A stretch of 64,000 nucleotides of DNA from Emergomyces orientalis (GCA_002110485.1 MOWL01000089.1:1221841-1285840); one strand, 5' to 3'. Shown: positions 12,501 through 26,800, counted from the first letter of the stretch. Translations and numbers: made by a program. Notes: generated by a model not told the origin, from the letters alone.

Positions 12501-15500
12501 CTACCGTACAATACCTCAGTATAAGCGCCGCGCTGTGCACTTGGAGCCAATATTCAAGGATAGCTGAGCCGGAGTCCGCCTAAATTTTGCCCCTAGCAAA
12601 GCTCATTCAGGAAGAGATGCAGCTAAAATGGCGACAAGAATGTACAGTCCATATATGTACACCAATAGGCCCCAGACCCCTTAGGTCACAGCTCAAACCT
12701 GATGAATCTAAGCCTCAGCCTCAGCTTGTCAACGCTGAACTTTTCGGAATCCCCTTGCGGCATGTTTGTTGAGGGGGCAATCACCACAAAGAACCCCATG
12801 TCCGTCCTATGCCTCAGCGTATCTGGAGATACAGAGCTCGCCAACCCCCCTGCATAATTTTGCCACGGAAATATTTCAGCTCTCAAAGCGGCTTGGGTTT
12901 ACTTTCGTTTCCTTATTGCGGGGGATCTTGGTTTGGTTTGGATGTTTTAAATCTCAATATTTCATTCACAAGGTACTGGACGTTTATTAGGGACCGGACA
13001 GGACCGTACAGTACCATACACATTCCATACATAAAATAGCGATTAACTTTCTCTCGAGAGTCTGGCATTTTCTTTTCTCCACATCAGCATCATTTCGGTG
13101 TTGTTTTTCAATGGGGAAAATATTTGGCTTGAAACTTTGAGGTTGATTTCTAGATGCTATGAAGAAAGAGTTGTAAATGAAGTGGAAATGAATAATAAGA
13201 ATGAAAAGAGTTAAAAAAGACAGGCCAAAATAACCTAAGCATACAAGCATGAAAACGAGCCGTTCATAAATAACTCCTTTTGGGTCACACACCTTGAAAG
13301 TTGAAGGCCAAACAAACAAAGGCGGACAGTTTTATGGATAAGACGCAGTAACAGAATGAATGAATACGTACGTGTACAAGCGCTGTTATAGATGTAAGCT
13401 GAATGGCTCCTCGTGGTAGTAGGTATGTCCGCAATATGGAGCAAATGCAGGGGCAAGAAAACTGTTCGGCGCCTGGCAATCGTCGTCAGTGGACCAAACA
13501 ATCGATAATGAGCAATTGCATTCCTTGAAAGGAGAAGGGGCTTCCAATTTAAGACGAGAACACAAGGTTGTCTGTCAGAACAGCTAACCGTATTCCTCTT
13601 CTTTCCCGCGTATTCTGTCTTCCTGCCAGTCAAAACGACATTGCCGGAGCGAATCTTTGCCCTGTCAAATACCCAGAGCTCCATGGCTGGGGGCACCCCC
13701 TGATTGGCTATGGCGCGCCCGGGAAATTTTTTGGCAAAGGATCGCGCTTATTATTTATTATTGCATCGAAGAACTTGAACAGCATCCAATTATGTCCGGT
13801 GTTTACGACTGTATTTGTGTGTTCCTCTTGAACTCCTGATCGCCATTCCAATTGTGATTTGGCAGGCCTGTTTTACACGGAAACAGGATGGATGGGAAAT
13901 AGGATGATGCTGGGCATGCTCAACAGAAGCTGTTTACTCACACTCACCTAGGTAGGGGTATAACTGGATTTCGGGAGGAGGGGAAAAGAAAAGAGTACCT
14001 AGGGAATTGGTTGATTGGCTGACGGCGGGAATTCTTTCGTGTCGTGTCTATTCTCCACCACGGCTATTTATTTTCGCGACCTTCTTTCTGAATTAAATCA
14101 ATATTGTTATTATTTTGAAAGATCAAACAAAATCCTAGGCAGGTTTTAACTTGTTCGTGTTGGATGGAATAAGATACCGTACTATAGTTTACATAACTGT
14201 ATGTGGAACCGTTTCAATACCGATACCGTCATGATTACGAATACAGCACCGTACCTAACCTTGGGACCTCGCTCATTGGTTCTGCTCCTGTGTGCCTGAG
14301 TAACTCAATTGACCACGGACGGCCCAGTTAGAACTCTGTGAGATTGCAATGATATCATAATTTATAGGCAAGAATTACTTTATCTCTCCTGCCCTTTTTT
14401 GATCATGGCTTCTTTACAGTTTTCATTCTATTTCTTAAGTATTTCGTGGCTCACAATCCAAACTCAACGCTGGAGTCGCGTGCTGAAGCTCTGTTGATAT
14501 ATGGAGAACCTGGCTTGTTGAAAAGCTGGGCTGTGGAGATTTCGTACGTATTATTGTGTACCTTCGTATCATTAACTACCCCTGTTCTCCATACATCATC
14601 ACCAGGAAACACAAGCAACACGGACGATCAGAACAGATCAAGTAATTTCATCATCATTCCCTACCTAGGCCCGTTATACCACGGCAGGAGGATAATACCA
14701 GCATCAGAAACAACGTCAACAACAACAACAAAACGGTCGCGTTTGACGTGAAACCTTGTTTACATGACTCCAAAAACCGTTGCTGCCACTAGCTTTTCAT
14801 GATTTTATACAAAACCATGTCACATTTCTCACCTTGCCGTGCTTCGTTTTGAACGAGAATACATAACCATAATATCTACAATCAACGGAAGTGCTGTACG
14901 CATCAGAACATCGTAGCTAGATCCAAGGCGGATTCTTGCTTCGTGGATACTTACTTGCTTGTTCCCTTGCTTGCGGGCTCATGATATCCATCCATCGGTA
15001 CCCGTTCGTTCATCCAGTTTTTATTTGTGCTTCCCGATCAAAATTCCACGAAACGAAGGCCTAAAAATAAAATCATCAAAGTCTGTTTGGTTTCCTGTCA
15101 TGGTTTTGCTCATGCCAATTGGCATGCACATAGAGCCGATATAATCTTTCTAAAGATCCCGGGCCGCCTTCGAGCATAGAACAAAGGGAGAAGAACTCTC
15201 GCGTGGATTCGAACATGAAAGAAAGGCAGAAAAAATCGACATTTCCTCCTTTCGACATTTCTTCCTTTCTCCTCCTCGAAAACCATTTGGAATATTATTA
15301 TTATACGCTGTTTTCGAGGACCGTTTGTACTGTACTATCAGCTCTCTCCTCTGGAGGAGGCTTGAGAAGAAAAGAAAAGTGAAATGGAAGGCGCAGCGAT
15401 TGGCGCTACTGATAATTCAAACATCTAACAACGTCCCCCGTTTTCCTCGCGAATAATATGATGTAGCCGCACGAGAATTAGAATGTGCCCGCTGGCCTTT

Positions 15501-18500
15501 GTTTGGTTAGAATCTCGTCTGGCAGACGACATTTCTGCCTGGATGGCGGGTGTGGGTGGGAAATGACGGTGTAAGTCTGTATGCACGGTTTGAGCGGAGG
15601 TGTGTGTATGACAGTTTAATTTTAAGCCCGCCACCTTTTAACGCAGTGCAGCTGCCGGGGGGGGCTGATTGTTTCTACCCGCTCCGTTGGCTCTCAGCAG
15701 GTTAATGCACGTCGCGATCGATGCTGAAAAACTCGATCTCGTTTCCCAGAATGAATGGTTGATTGGCTGAAGGCGAGGATTCTCCGCATAAATGGTATGC
15801 ATATGCATACCGCCCCCCCCCTCTATTGCGGGAAGTTCTGGGCTGTGTATTCTAAATGGATGGCGGTCAGTTCTTCAAATATCTCCGTGATATGTGATGG
15901 GATGAGCTGTCAGTTGATTGCGTTGACGCCTCTACCCAAAGCCCTGCTGAGAGACGTAGACGAGATGCTTGTACTTCCCGTCACCCAGGAGCCGGATTTT
16001 GTAGCTGTCAAACCCATCCATCCAGCCATCAATCATCCAGGGTTGCATGTTGCGGTTCGCAGTTCGGTTTGTCAGCGTAGCTTGGCTGGCATTCCACTAG
16101 TCCCAAGGAATACTAGCGCCATCTGATTGCAAGATTAACTCTCCGCCAATCAGTATGCAGCTCCTCTCCAAGTATCAGACCAGCGCCAGCCTCCTCCTTT
16201 TGTTTCCACTCGCTCTAGCATCCTCCAACCTGGACCTCGTTCAAGTCGCCGATGCGCTTGCATGTCTGGACCCAACATCTCGAGATGTGTTTTACTTAAT
16301 CTTGACACAGCTTTGGCAGCAACTAGTATCATAACCTACCTAGCAAGCTCAAACTGATAGGGGATGAAAGAACAAACTGGCGGGCCCGCCCCTTATCTCC
16401 CCGCCTACTATTAGCCAACGACTCCTCTCGCTTTCGCTGCCTACTGAACTTACTAACCCCTGACTTGACTGAAAAATAAATCCTTCTGACGTGGCAAGCC
16501 CGAATAGCGTTCCCCCCAGAATCCGAAGAAATTTTGACATTTGAGACCCCGGACTGTCAAACTGCTCCCAGCCCCAGACCTCACCCTTTCCACCCCCCAG
16601 CCTTCACCACATGGAGCCATAACCCCGTCGTCATCTTCAACGCAAAAACCTGCATGCTCTTTGCATAACTGGGTCATGAACCCCATGCTGCCATGGCAGA
16701 TGAATCGCCCTTCATCCATGCTCCTGTTCAGTTATGGCTACGATTTCTTGGCTCTTCTCTTGATGGGAACCCACGGACCATTCAATGATAAATCCCGCCT
16801 TCACTGCGCTGCTGTTAGGCAGACCACAATATATGAGAATAAGAGGGGGTGAGCAAAGATCGGCAGCGCGGCCATGATTCTTTCCTTTGCAGGGTCGCTA
16901 GCCAAGCTAATGGCGCGAATGCGCTTCTAAACAACAATAACAATTCGGCGTTCTGTCACAAATCTCTCTTTTCCACCTGGTACACGCATATATGGAGACA
17001 ACCTGGTAACTGGCAGTCTAGAGTGGTGGCTGCTGAAAATCGGCAAGGCTGATTTTCGAATGTATAACTGTACATGTATGTACATGTAGTTACTGTTAAG
17101 TGTGTCCCGACTGTAGCAGCGCCGTCATTTTTTCTTTGTATATTTTTTATTTCCGATAGCAGGCAGCAGTCACGCGTTATTCAATTAGGCAACGACGGGT
17201 GGAGTTGGGTTTTCCAACAAACAAACCCTCTTGCTTTTTTTTAATTTACTTTAAACAAATCCCATACCGGAGAAGCTGAAACAACACTCCCAAAATTTGG
17301 AGGCAGAATTTAACCGAGAAACAAAGGCCCCCTTCCCCCTCCCCCTTCCATTGTCGTTCGTCTGGTCCTGTCTGAATAGCAACCCTGGGCTCCGTTGGTG
17401 TGGACATTACAGTAGCCATGAAACGAAAGCATTGGATTGTCGACAGCCGTACCTCTTCATTAGCGATAGGAGTTTAGCGACGCAATTCCACTACATGCAC
17501 CTGGTTTCTCTGCTTTGGCACTAAAGACATTGAACTCTCTGCCACGGAAGCTTCAGCTCTCGACTTGTCATGTTAACAGCTTTGGCAACGGCCTCCCATT
17601 CCTGCCATTTGCGTATATATTTATTTGACGTTTCCTAACCGAAATCCTCGAAAGCAAGCCAGGTTGTAATCACCCCCTTCTCCAGTATTCTAGGTTCGGA
17701 ATTCATTAAAATCAACAGAACATATGAAAGCCCGGGTTCGCTGGTTGCCACCCACTCGACTACCAACAGGCCGGCGAGTTGCTTAAGCGCAGCCGATACG
17801 TCGGTGGAGAACCGCCTGGGTGAGGTAGTGGGCGACGCTGCTTTCGCTCTTGTGAATATATTGGATGAGCGCATGATAGCATGGGTGTCAACATTGCGCG
17901 TCAGCGCTCGATGTTATGCGATGTCATATTGCCTCTCAGACAGGCGCTCTTGTTGAATGGGTACCTGGCTGCTGAAGCACTCGGCAGCTTCACAACTACA
18001 CCTCACCGCATTGGTGAGTTGAATCATTCTTTATGCTGCGGGAGGACGGACAGAAGATTTTGAGCCTCATTGAAACGAGTTCTGACGGGAAACAGAGACC
18101 AGAGAATGTTAATTCAAGTTTAAGATACAATCATGCTGCAGAGAGTAAGTAATGTTCATAAGCATTGAATTTTCATTGTCATCAAACCCTGAATTCTGCA
18201 GATTTTTTTATTGCTCTGTTGCAATTCTAACGGGACAAGAGAATACAAACGAATGTGTCTTGCAAGAACATACTTGATTTCACGGAAAGAAACGAGAAGG
18301 CCTTGGTAAAAGTAAGGCTGAAAGATGTCAAGTCATATCTAGAGTGTGTCATATTTGAGTGATGAATGGTGGTTGGGCTAGAGAGGTAGGGTGAGCGCGA
18401 CAAAAAAGTTGGAGAAAATTCGTCTCCGTGTTCAGCCTTATGTACTGTACGCAAAACTGGGGGTATCACAGGGGCAGTATCTTAAATCCCTACATAGCTG

Positions 18501-18679
18501 CCCCCTGATCCCCGAATTGAGTGCGAAGCAGTAACTTAGCTGCGCCAATAAAAATTTAGCGTTCACTTGTAAACTAGCCTCAAGGATTAGTCAGTCAGAG
18601 CGAATGTGATGATGGCCCATCATCAGTCCTTTGGTCCCTGAACATGAACATGTAACAAGCTCAGCACGTCGTCGTGCAG
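9502..18679. other. Gene desert
   Basis: About 9 kb in which I recognise no gene, RNA gene or mobile element. Open frames are at most about 150 codons, overlap on both strands and lack splice-supported extensions or familiar motifs. The stretch is AT-rich with many GTAC-containing short palindromes. The part from about 17640 to 18060 has a more gene-like base composition and could be a worn coding relic, but I cannot assign it to a family. Confidence 0.5.
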
Positions 18680-21404
18680 ATGACAGCAACGATGCTCCGA
18701 ATAATCAACAAGTCCTGCGATCAGTGCAGGCGCCGCAAAGTCCGTTGTATCCGTAGGCCGTTCCCGCAGTCACATACTGATCGGGGTAGCAGCCTAGGGC
18801 TAACATTGATGGAACAGTCCCTCAGATCCCGGTGGCTCCATCGGAGCCACCGGCGTGTATTCATTGCATTGTGAGACTGCTGGCAATCCAAACTTTAGAA
18901 TTGCCTACGGGGGTTAGAGTCTGACGTTGGTGTGCCCCAGAACCGCAACGAGTCTTGCAAGTTCAGCCCGATTAGACGCAACTTAAGGCCAAGATCACAA
19001 AGTTCGCAGCTCTCCTGCCTTGGGGGGGTTTATTTTAATTTATATTTTATATCTATTTTTATTTTTAAAAGTTAATGTGTCTTTCTATAGCTAACATATT
19101 TTGGAAGCCGCCGCCTTTTCTAGAGAGACCTCCCAGGAGAGAGAGGAAGAGCTCCTCATCGACCGCCTTCTACAAAACGGCTCTCAGCAGAATCAGCAAG
19201 TTCTTCTATACGACGAGACGGCTGTCATCAAGGTATGTCGAGCCTGTCGATCAATCAAGCTAAGGCATAATTCTGACTGCATTCATAGGCCAGCAATAAC
19301 CGGGGTAAGTTGGCTGTCTTCTGTTTGCGGTAGTCTCTTCAGCTAACGCACAATCAGTAACAAGTTCGGTGATCAGCTTCTTTTCAAGCCCGCGTATAGG
19401 AATTTTAACGGATCATCTCGAGGCAGACGGCCTTAGGGAGCTTGTCGATGGCATGGAAAATCTCATGAGCAAGGAGATTTGTGTCAAACATGACTCCAAT
19501 TTAACAATAATCAACATCGACAAGCTCCCGGAGACCATTATGGTAACAGCGGCAGAAGCAGATACCTATATCGAAGGTCCTTCTTTCTCCCCCGGATTTG
19601 TCCGAATTGGGCTGATCAAGCTTTGTAGCCTATTTTGAGAACCTCCACCCACTTTACCCTTTTCTTGACGGACAAGAATTCTCGTCGCATGTTCTCGAAT
19701 TGAGAACCCAGGACACGGTGGATACCAACAAAGCATTATCGGCCTTGTACCATGCCGTCTTGGCATTGGGAAATCAATATCATAATAGTGGCAGCTTCGT
19801 GCCAGGATCGGGGAAATCGTGGGATTTGTTCCAGATCTGTCTTGGGCATCTCCCTGATCTCATTGTCCCTGCCTACTCCATCGTCAAACTCCAAGTAAGT
19901 TCTTTCTGGCCAGCAAACGTAGAAGAACAACACTGACAGACGCCACTCGTAGGCCCTGACCTCCATGGTAGGGTCACCATCATTGATATAAAGAGCTCTT
20001 TTAATCTGACGCTTAGCAGTCCATCTTCGCAATGAATGCAAGCTGCATTAAGCTGGATCAAACGCTGATCTACGAGGCGGCCAGGGTGGCCCAGTATCTC
20101 CGCTATCCCAAATCCTGCAATGCACAGGAGAGCCACCTACGGCTGTTTTGGACAATCTACTACATCGAAAAGATGACAGCGTTCTACGAATCCAATAGCT
20201 CAGTATGCCCGATAATTTGCGGCAACGGATTTCGAAGGCGTGTTACTTACTTTGGACTAGGTAATAGCCGATGAGGACATCGGCTGTGTCGTCCCTGCTG
20301 TGCCCGAATCTACCATTGGAGGTTACGATTGGTTTCTTTCTGCTACCCGTCTCGGCAGGCTATGCTCGATGACTTACACGTCGCTCTTCTCCAAGGAGGC
20401 CACCCTGAAGACGAAGGCATCTCTCCTGGCCTCCATCAAGCGCATACAAATTAGATTAGAGCAATGGTGGTTATCAGTCCCCATGGCCTATCGCCCTAGA
20501 GAGGCGCTGCAGCTGAGTAAATTCGAGCGCCCAAGCACCAAATGGATCGTCAACCAGGCACAGTATCTGTACTATAACCTAGTCATTGCCATCGAGCGAC
20601 TGTCCCTGCACGTCGATTCCGAAGATGACGCATATACTAGCCCAACCAGCGGAACTTAATGGATGCAACATAGAGAGTGGTTGAACTGGTCCCGTTCATC
20701 GACCTGGCACCACACATGCCAATATTGTAAGTTTGTCCCGTGACGACCGACCTCGGGGATCCGTTTGCTGGCTATCCGTGAGTGTTGCTGGTATCATGCC
20801 GATGTCCGCCACGTTCGTCTTGTTTGACTTGGTAGTCCGCTATCCTCGACATAACGAGACCAACAAGTACTTGGCCCCCCTCGACCAAACGGCAGAGTAT
20901 TTCACACGGCTCGAAAAGTGTCATACCAGGGAGGAACATTGCAGAATTTGCGACCATCGCTCGCCATTATATCCGAAAAATCAAATTCGACGGTGCTGGA
21001 CCAGGAGGAGCGCATCAATGTGACTTCTCTATACCCGACCTTGTGCAAGGATCCGAGAAGACCGGAGAGTGGAACCTAGATTTGGACCTCGAAAACTTAT
21101 GCGTATGGGACCCTTCCAATCAGGTATATTTGATATTTAATTAATCCAAGCGTAGGCAAGCTCTGCGGACGATATGGGAAGCTTCGGCGGCAGTCATCTC
21201 CCGACTATGGAGAACTTGGTGACACCACCTATGGAACCGCCGTCTTCCCTGGATCCAGCTATACTGCACGAAAAGTCAGGGGAATCAGAGTATCCGATTG
21301 GGTCACCTCCTGCGTTTGATTTTGTGTTTCCTGGCTGGACTCTCGACGATACAACAATTGCTGAGTTGGGCGATGCTGCAACAACAAACGAATGTGACCT
21401 GTAG
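18680..21404 (+). pseudogene. Broken Zn2Cys6 transcription factor (fungal_trans domain)
   Basis: Relic of a pathway-type fungal activator. The N-terminus keeps the first half of the zinc cluster, CDQCRRRKVRC, near 18716-18750. The second cysteine triad is not readable in any simple splice form. The regulatory domain is clear from 19640 on: AYFENLHPLYPFLD, then exons joined by good introns at 19895-19952, 19968-20019, 20203-20260 and 20727-20782. The end is near 21404, after an intron at about 21124-21155. At least three breaks cannot be explained by introns: a one-base shift near 19620, a stop and frame change near 20655, and a frame change near 20935. Next to transporter and PKS relics it looks like the dead local regulator of that cluster. 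Sequencing error could explain one break but hardly all. Confidence 0.75.
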
Positions 21405-21652
21405 ACCGACTAGGCAGCGAATAATCCGTATATAGCACTGGAGTTTTTCTCCAGGTTTAACGAGGCAATGATTTGTAGATGAGCTCAGGTCTGCTCCAAA
21501 AATATTTTAAACAAAAAATTACATTGCGTATTTCGTGTGTTCTTTAATTTAAAAAATATTTATTTTACAGATGTCTACCCTAAAACCCTCAGTTGCAAGG
21601 ACTATTGCAGTTGATAACGTCCGGAGCGTATTAAAATGTCTCGACCCTGCCC

Positions 21653-23860
21653 TCAAACACTCTTGCTGCTCTTGCCCTTCGGGACCCTGAAGACCCAGTA
21701 GAGGCCTAGTGCACCGACAATGTTGAAGACGATATAAACCCACATGAGGCCAAAATCCCCCCAGCGAGTATCGTAGGAGATGTGGAACCCAGGCGAGGAA
21801 CTCGTTTGACGAAGCAATTGGGCAGTATTTGGAGATATCAGTCGTTCCGGGGTTCAACACCATTCCCCCAGCCGACTCGATGTACGAACTCAAGAATTCC
21901 CCGCAGGTACTCCCCTCGACCGACTTCATCTCGAGGATCTCGTGAGGTGCGCAATGCACCTCTGAGTTGGCCACAGCAGAGGACATGAGGCCACCGACCA
22001 GATAGGTTGCAGGTGAGAGGCGGTACATGAAGGTCCAGAACTTGGGAATGTCTTGTTTGCGAACTCCGATTCTAGGGCGCAGATGGTTAGCGGTTTTGGT
22101 CACCCTGCGCTCGTGTGATAATGCTATTATTGGTGAACTTACCCGCAGAAGAAAATGCACAGCAGCCACATAAAGCTGGTCAGGATACCCGCCGTGTCTG
22201 GCAAATCAATCCAGGTGATGGCGAAGTGGGCAATTGTGCTCGTGAAGAGCATGTAAGTCCACCAAGAGCAGGAAAACGAGGAATCCCCGGATTGCCTGGT
22301 CATCTGCCATGGTGTTTTGCACGAAGCCGATGGGGTAGTACCAGCAAAGGTACATGAGGACAGCCATCAGCGTGTTCCAGAATAGTTCAACAATGATATT
22401 GGACAGAATGAAAGCTATGAGTTAAGATTATTAGCTCTACACCAAGACGCAAGGCAATGGAAATAGTCTAGCCTTACTACTCCATCTGTAAATCTTGGAC
22501 GGCCTCTCACGGACCTCGAAGAGAGCCCGTTGAGGGAGGAACATGGGCATGATTTGTTCATTGACATTGATGAAGGGAATGAATAACATGAAAATGGCCC
22601 AGAGCTGGTTCGTCATGCCTTGTATAGTGTTGTCCGCCCTGAAGCTGAAGCCGAGATAGACGGTCTTGCGACTGCGTGTTAGCAGGACTGCCACGATACA
22701 CTAGTGTATAATTGACTTACTGAAAGAGCAATCAGGATTGTTTTAGATCAAATGTATAATGGTGATCGCCAGTAGTGTTTGAAGGTCCGGCGCAAAACCA
22801 CCAAAATTTGCGTCCAGAAAGATGTGACGAACTCTTGATGTTGGGAATGATCTTTTTCGTCTGTGATCTTGGTTCCGTTTTCTGTATTAATACCTCCTGT
22901 GGGAAGAGAACGAAGGCGGCGAAGTTCGCTCTTAACCGCCTTGCACTCGGGGAAGTCCTGCCAAATTTGATGCCAGTCAGTGCCCTTCGAGCCATCTGCC
23001 GGCGGCTGTATCACTTCGAGCATCCATTCGGCCGGATTGGCGCCCTTCGGGCAGGGAGATGCCTTGTTGCGTTCAAAGTAGTCAATCAACCTCGACGAGC
23101 CTTCGCCCAAGTCTTCGGGTTCTTTGTCAGCCGGCTAACCCGCTGAATTCCGTGAGAAAGAAACATCGACTTACCACCAACGTAGACTGTCTTGCCTCCT
23201 GGAGCGATGAGGAGAAGCCGGTCAAACTGATCAAATAGAATAGCAGAAGGCTGATGAACAGTGCAAAGTACCGCTTGGCCACTGTTGTTTAGTTTCTTGA
23301 CCAGTTCAGAAATGGCCCAGGATGTCTGCGAGTCTAGTCCTGAAGTGGGCTCATCAAAAAAGATCAAGAGCTGAGGTCTGGCAGCTAATTCCACTCCAAT
23401 CGTAAAACGCTTACGCTGCTCAATGTTGAGACCCTCACCAGGTACACCAATGACGGCATCCGCAAGTTCTCGAATCTCCAACATGTCTATCACCTTTTCA
23501 GCATACTGGAGCTTCTCAACCCGAGAAATACTTGATGGCTGCCGGAGAAGAGCACTGAATTGCAATGCTTTGCGGACTGTGGCAGTACTGAGGTGGAGAT
23601 CCTGGTGCTGAACGTAGCCAACTTTGTGCTGGAAGGAAGTGTCCGTGAGTTTGCCGTTGATCATTGTGTCTCCACTTACGATGCCAATTGTGACGCGAGT
23701 AGCCAAGACGTCGAGAAGAGTTGTTTTTCCGGCGCCTGAAACACCCTATGGATTGGTTAGATCGTATTCTATCGTGACCGGAAGAATATCGGGTATTACC
23801 ATGAGGACTGTGGCGATGCCGTCAGTCAAATCCAGTGCAGCGTACACGGTAAGGTTGTGC
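21653..23860 (-). pseudogene. 3' half of a PDR-type (ABCG) ABC transporter
   Basis: Relic of a full-size pleiotropic-drug-resistance exporter, which normally has about 1,400 residues ordered NBD1-TMD1-NBD2-TMD2. Only NBD2-TMD2 remains. Walker A (GVSGAGKTTLLDVLA, near 23750-23706), the region preceding Walker B (LNIEQRKRFTIGVELAARPQ) and Walker B (LLIFFDEPTSGLDS) are intact. The linker DYFERNKA...NPAEWMLEV follows, then the membrane half with SFRADNTIQGMTNQLWAIFM and FMYRLSPATYLVGG, ending KGKSSKSV at 21653. Introns restore the frame at about 23166-23107 (GTAAGT donor) and just upstream of Walker A (about 23799-23746). A frame change near 21770 splits the last exon. The sequence stops making sense just above 23830, where a divergent PKS fragment starts. 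It was presumably the exporter of the same metabolite cluster. Confidence 0.8.
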
Positions 23861-26800
23861 TAGACATCAAGGTCATCACCTTCGCGGTACTCCAGGAGGC
23901 GGAGGCAATGGGAGGTGAAAAACCCTTGATAACTGCGCGACTAGCTTGGGGTCCACACATTGACTTCCTCGATATCAAGGGCTTGATCAAACCTGAGTTC
24001 CCTCATGAGTTGTACGCGCCTGCCTTGGATGAGCTAGGACGGCTGTGCACCGCTTTTTCTCAGAGGTGTATTAGTGGAGCCACGGCTGAAGTGAGCCACA
24101 TGAAGAAGTTCATGGACTGTATGGAGCGCGAGGTCCAGTGTTACGATGCCAGCTCGTCAATCACTGGTTTGGGCGAGGCTACACTCCAGGACAAGATTGA
24201 TACCATAGCTCGGAGGTTTGCTGGATCTCCAGTGGAGCCTCTAGTTGCCGCCCTCTTGAAGGTACAGAACAACATTGAGGGGCTGCTGTCTGGGGAGGTG
24301 GATGCCCTCGAGCTTTTGATGGCTGACAACACGCTCACGGACCTGTATGTTGTCATGGACTCGGTCGACGGGTCGCAATTCATCCGCCATCTAGCCCATA
24401 CCAAACCCAATCTCCGCATCCTCGAGATCGGCGCAGGAACTGGCGCGTCAACCGCCAGGCTCCTGAAGGATCTCCTCGATTCCAATGGATCTCCTTTGTT
24501 CTCCAACTACACCTTCACAGATATCTCCTCCGGCTTCTTCGTTGCCGCCAAGGAACGCTTCAAAGGTGTTCACAACTTCCACTATCAGACTCTGGACATC
24601 AGCCAGGACCCCAAGGAGCAAGGGTTCGACGAGGACGACAAATATGACCTCGTCCTCGCGACCAACGTTCTTCACGCCACCAAGAACCTGAACGAGACGC
24701 TCATTAATGTGCGCCAACTCCTTCGCCCTGACGGCAGGCTGCTTCTCCAAGAACTCGATTGCAGTTCCAAATGGGTCAACTACATCTTCGGGCTTCTGCC
24801 TGGCTGGTGGTTAAGTGAGGCAGACGATCGACCTAACGAGCCATACGTGAAGCCTGCTCGATGGGTAACCGAACTAGCACGTGCCGGCCTTGGGAAGCTG
24901 GATGCCGTTTGCCCAGACGCAAACGAACCCTTCCAACTCAACAGCATCTTTGTTGCAAGGCCAGTGGCAAACAAAGAAGTGGATAAAAGCAATAAGGCTC
25001 TGTCACTTCTTTGTGATGACAACAAGAGTGGTGTTGACGTCTTTCGCGCGTCCTAGAGGCCAATGGGTATTCCGTCCAGCCTTTCCAACTTGGCCAGGAA
25101 TTTCCAGAAGGCCAAGATATCATCTCCTTGCTGGACTTCGCCACACCTTTTTTCAAGGGTATTGAAGAATCTCGTTTCAAAGCCTTCCAAGGGTTGATAG
25201 ATCGCCTTGGCCAATCTGGTCTGTTTTGGGTGACTAAAGCTTCGCAAATGCAATGCCACGACCCAAGTTATGCTCAAGTTACTGGCACTGCCCGAACAAT
25301 CCGCAGCGAGACGCTGCTTGACTTCGCAACTTGCGAAGTGGACGACATTGATTGTTCGCTTGAGAAGGTAGTTGTCTCGTGTTTGCCAAGTTCTAGGCTA
25401 GAATTGAGGAGCATTCACTCAAGCCGGACTATGAGTATGTTATTTCCAAGGACTTCGTTAACGTTAGTCGGCTTTACCCTTTTTCATTGGAAAATGAACT
25501 TCTCTCAGATGTCAGCTCGGAGAGCCAAGTCGCTTTGGGAATGTCACAAGTAGGACGTCTCAATACGCTACAATGGGGTTTCCGAGAGGAATCCAAACTT
25601 CAGAAAGATGATGTAGAGGTAGAGGTTCATGCTGCAGGCCTGAACTTTAAGGTATGTTGGGAGCCTTTCAGTACAGGCCGATTCTAACTCGGATGCGCTG
25701 CAGGACGTTTTGTGTGCGGCCGCGGTTCTCGAATGTCCCGAAGATGGTCTTGGTGTTGAGGCTGCCGGGACTGTCTCAGCGGTTGGGCCCGATGTCAAAG
25801 ACCTTCGCATTGGAGACCGCGTCATGTTGTTAAAAGCTGGCTCATTTGGATCGCATGTTGTAGCTCCTCAGAAGTTTTGTGCCAAGATCCTAGCTAGTCT
25901 CATGTTCGAAGACGCCGCAACAATGCCAACAGTCTTTAGCACGGCAGTCTACTCGCTACTCCATCTTGGGGGTTTGCAAAAACATCAGGTGAGTGACCCA
26001 AAAGGAGTGATGATATTCGGACATTACAAAATTTCTATCCGTACATTGATGGACCTATCTCGCCGATATCGTTTTCGGCATCTTGCTTGAGATTCTAATC
26101 GAGTGTTTGGATCGCAATTTTCTGGTCTCCAATTAGCAGTACTCCCTAAGAATACTCAACAATATATGATATCCACTGACCGTCGTCTTCATGTAGTCTG
26201 TCCTCATCCATAGCGCCTGCGGTGGTGTTGGCCTGGCTGCTATACAGCTTGCGTGCATGGTCGCCGAGATATACGCAACAATCGGAAGCGAGGAGAAGGT
26301 CCGGTACCTCATGGATACTTTCGGCCTCCCAAGCCAGCGTATCTTCAGGTCCAGAGACGCCAGTTTTGCTGAGGGAGTTTTGCGCGAGTCCAACGGCAAG
26401 GGTGTGGATCTGGCTCTAAACTCGCTGTCTGGAGAACTCCTTCACGCCACTTGGAGTTGTATCGCTGAGTTTGGCAAAGTTATCGATATTGGCAAGCGAG
26501 ATTTTGTTGGTTCTGCCAAACTCAGCATGGGTGCCTTCTTAGGCATGCGGACCTACGCCAGTTTCGACCTCGTGGCCCTCATGGTTACGAAGCAGTCGGT
26601 GGTCAAAGGGTGAGCGTGCATTCCACGATTCTCAATTTGGCTTTGGTCATCCTAACCTTTTTTTTTTAGACTTCTCCAAGAAATTGTGCGGTACTACCAA
26701 TACGGTCACATTGCCCCGATCACACCGAAGAAAGCGTTTGATGCCCGTGTTATCCAAGACACCTTCCGATACATGCAGCAGGGTCAGCATCTAGGCAAAA

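Noticed and set aside
15755..16852. Several 100-125 codon frames on both strands
   Set aside because: They overlap on opposite strands, have no motif, no splice-supported extension and no clear start context.
17635..18063. Minus- and plus-strand frames of 60-79 codons with gene-like composition
   Set aside because: No recognisable family; frames are short and converge without splice support.
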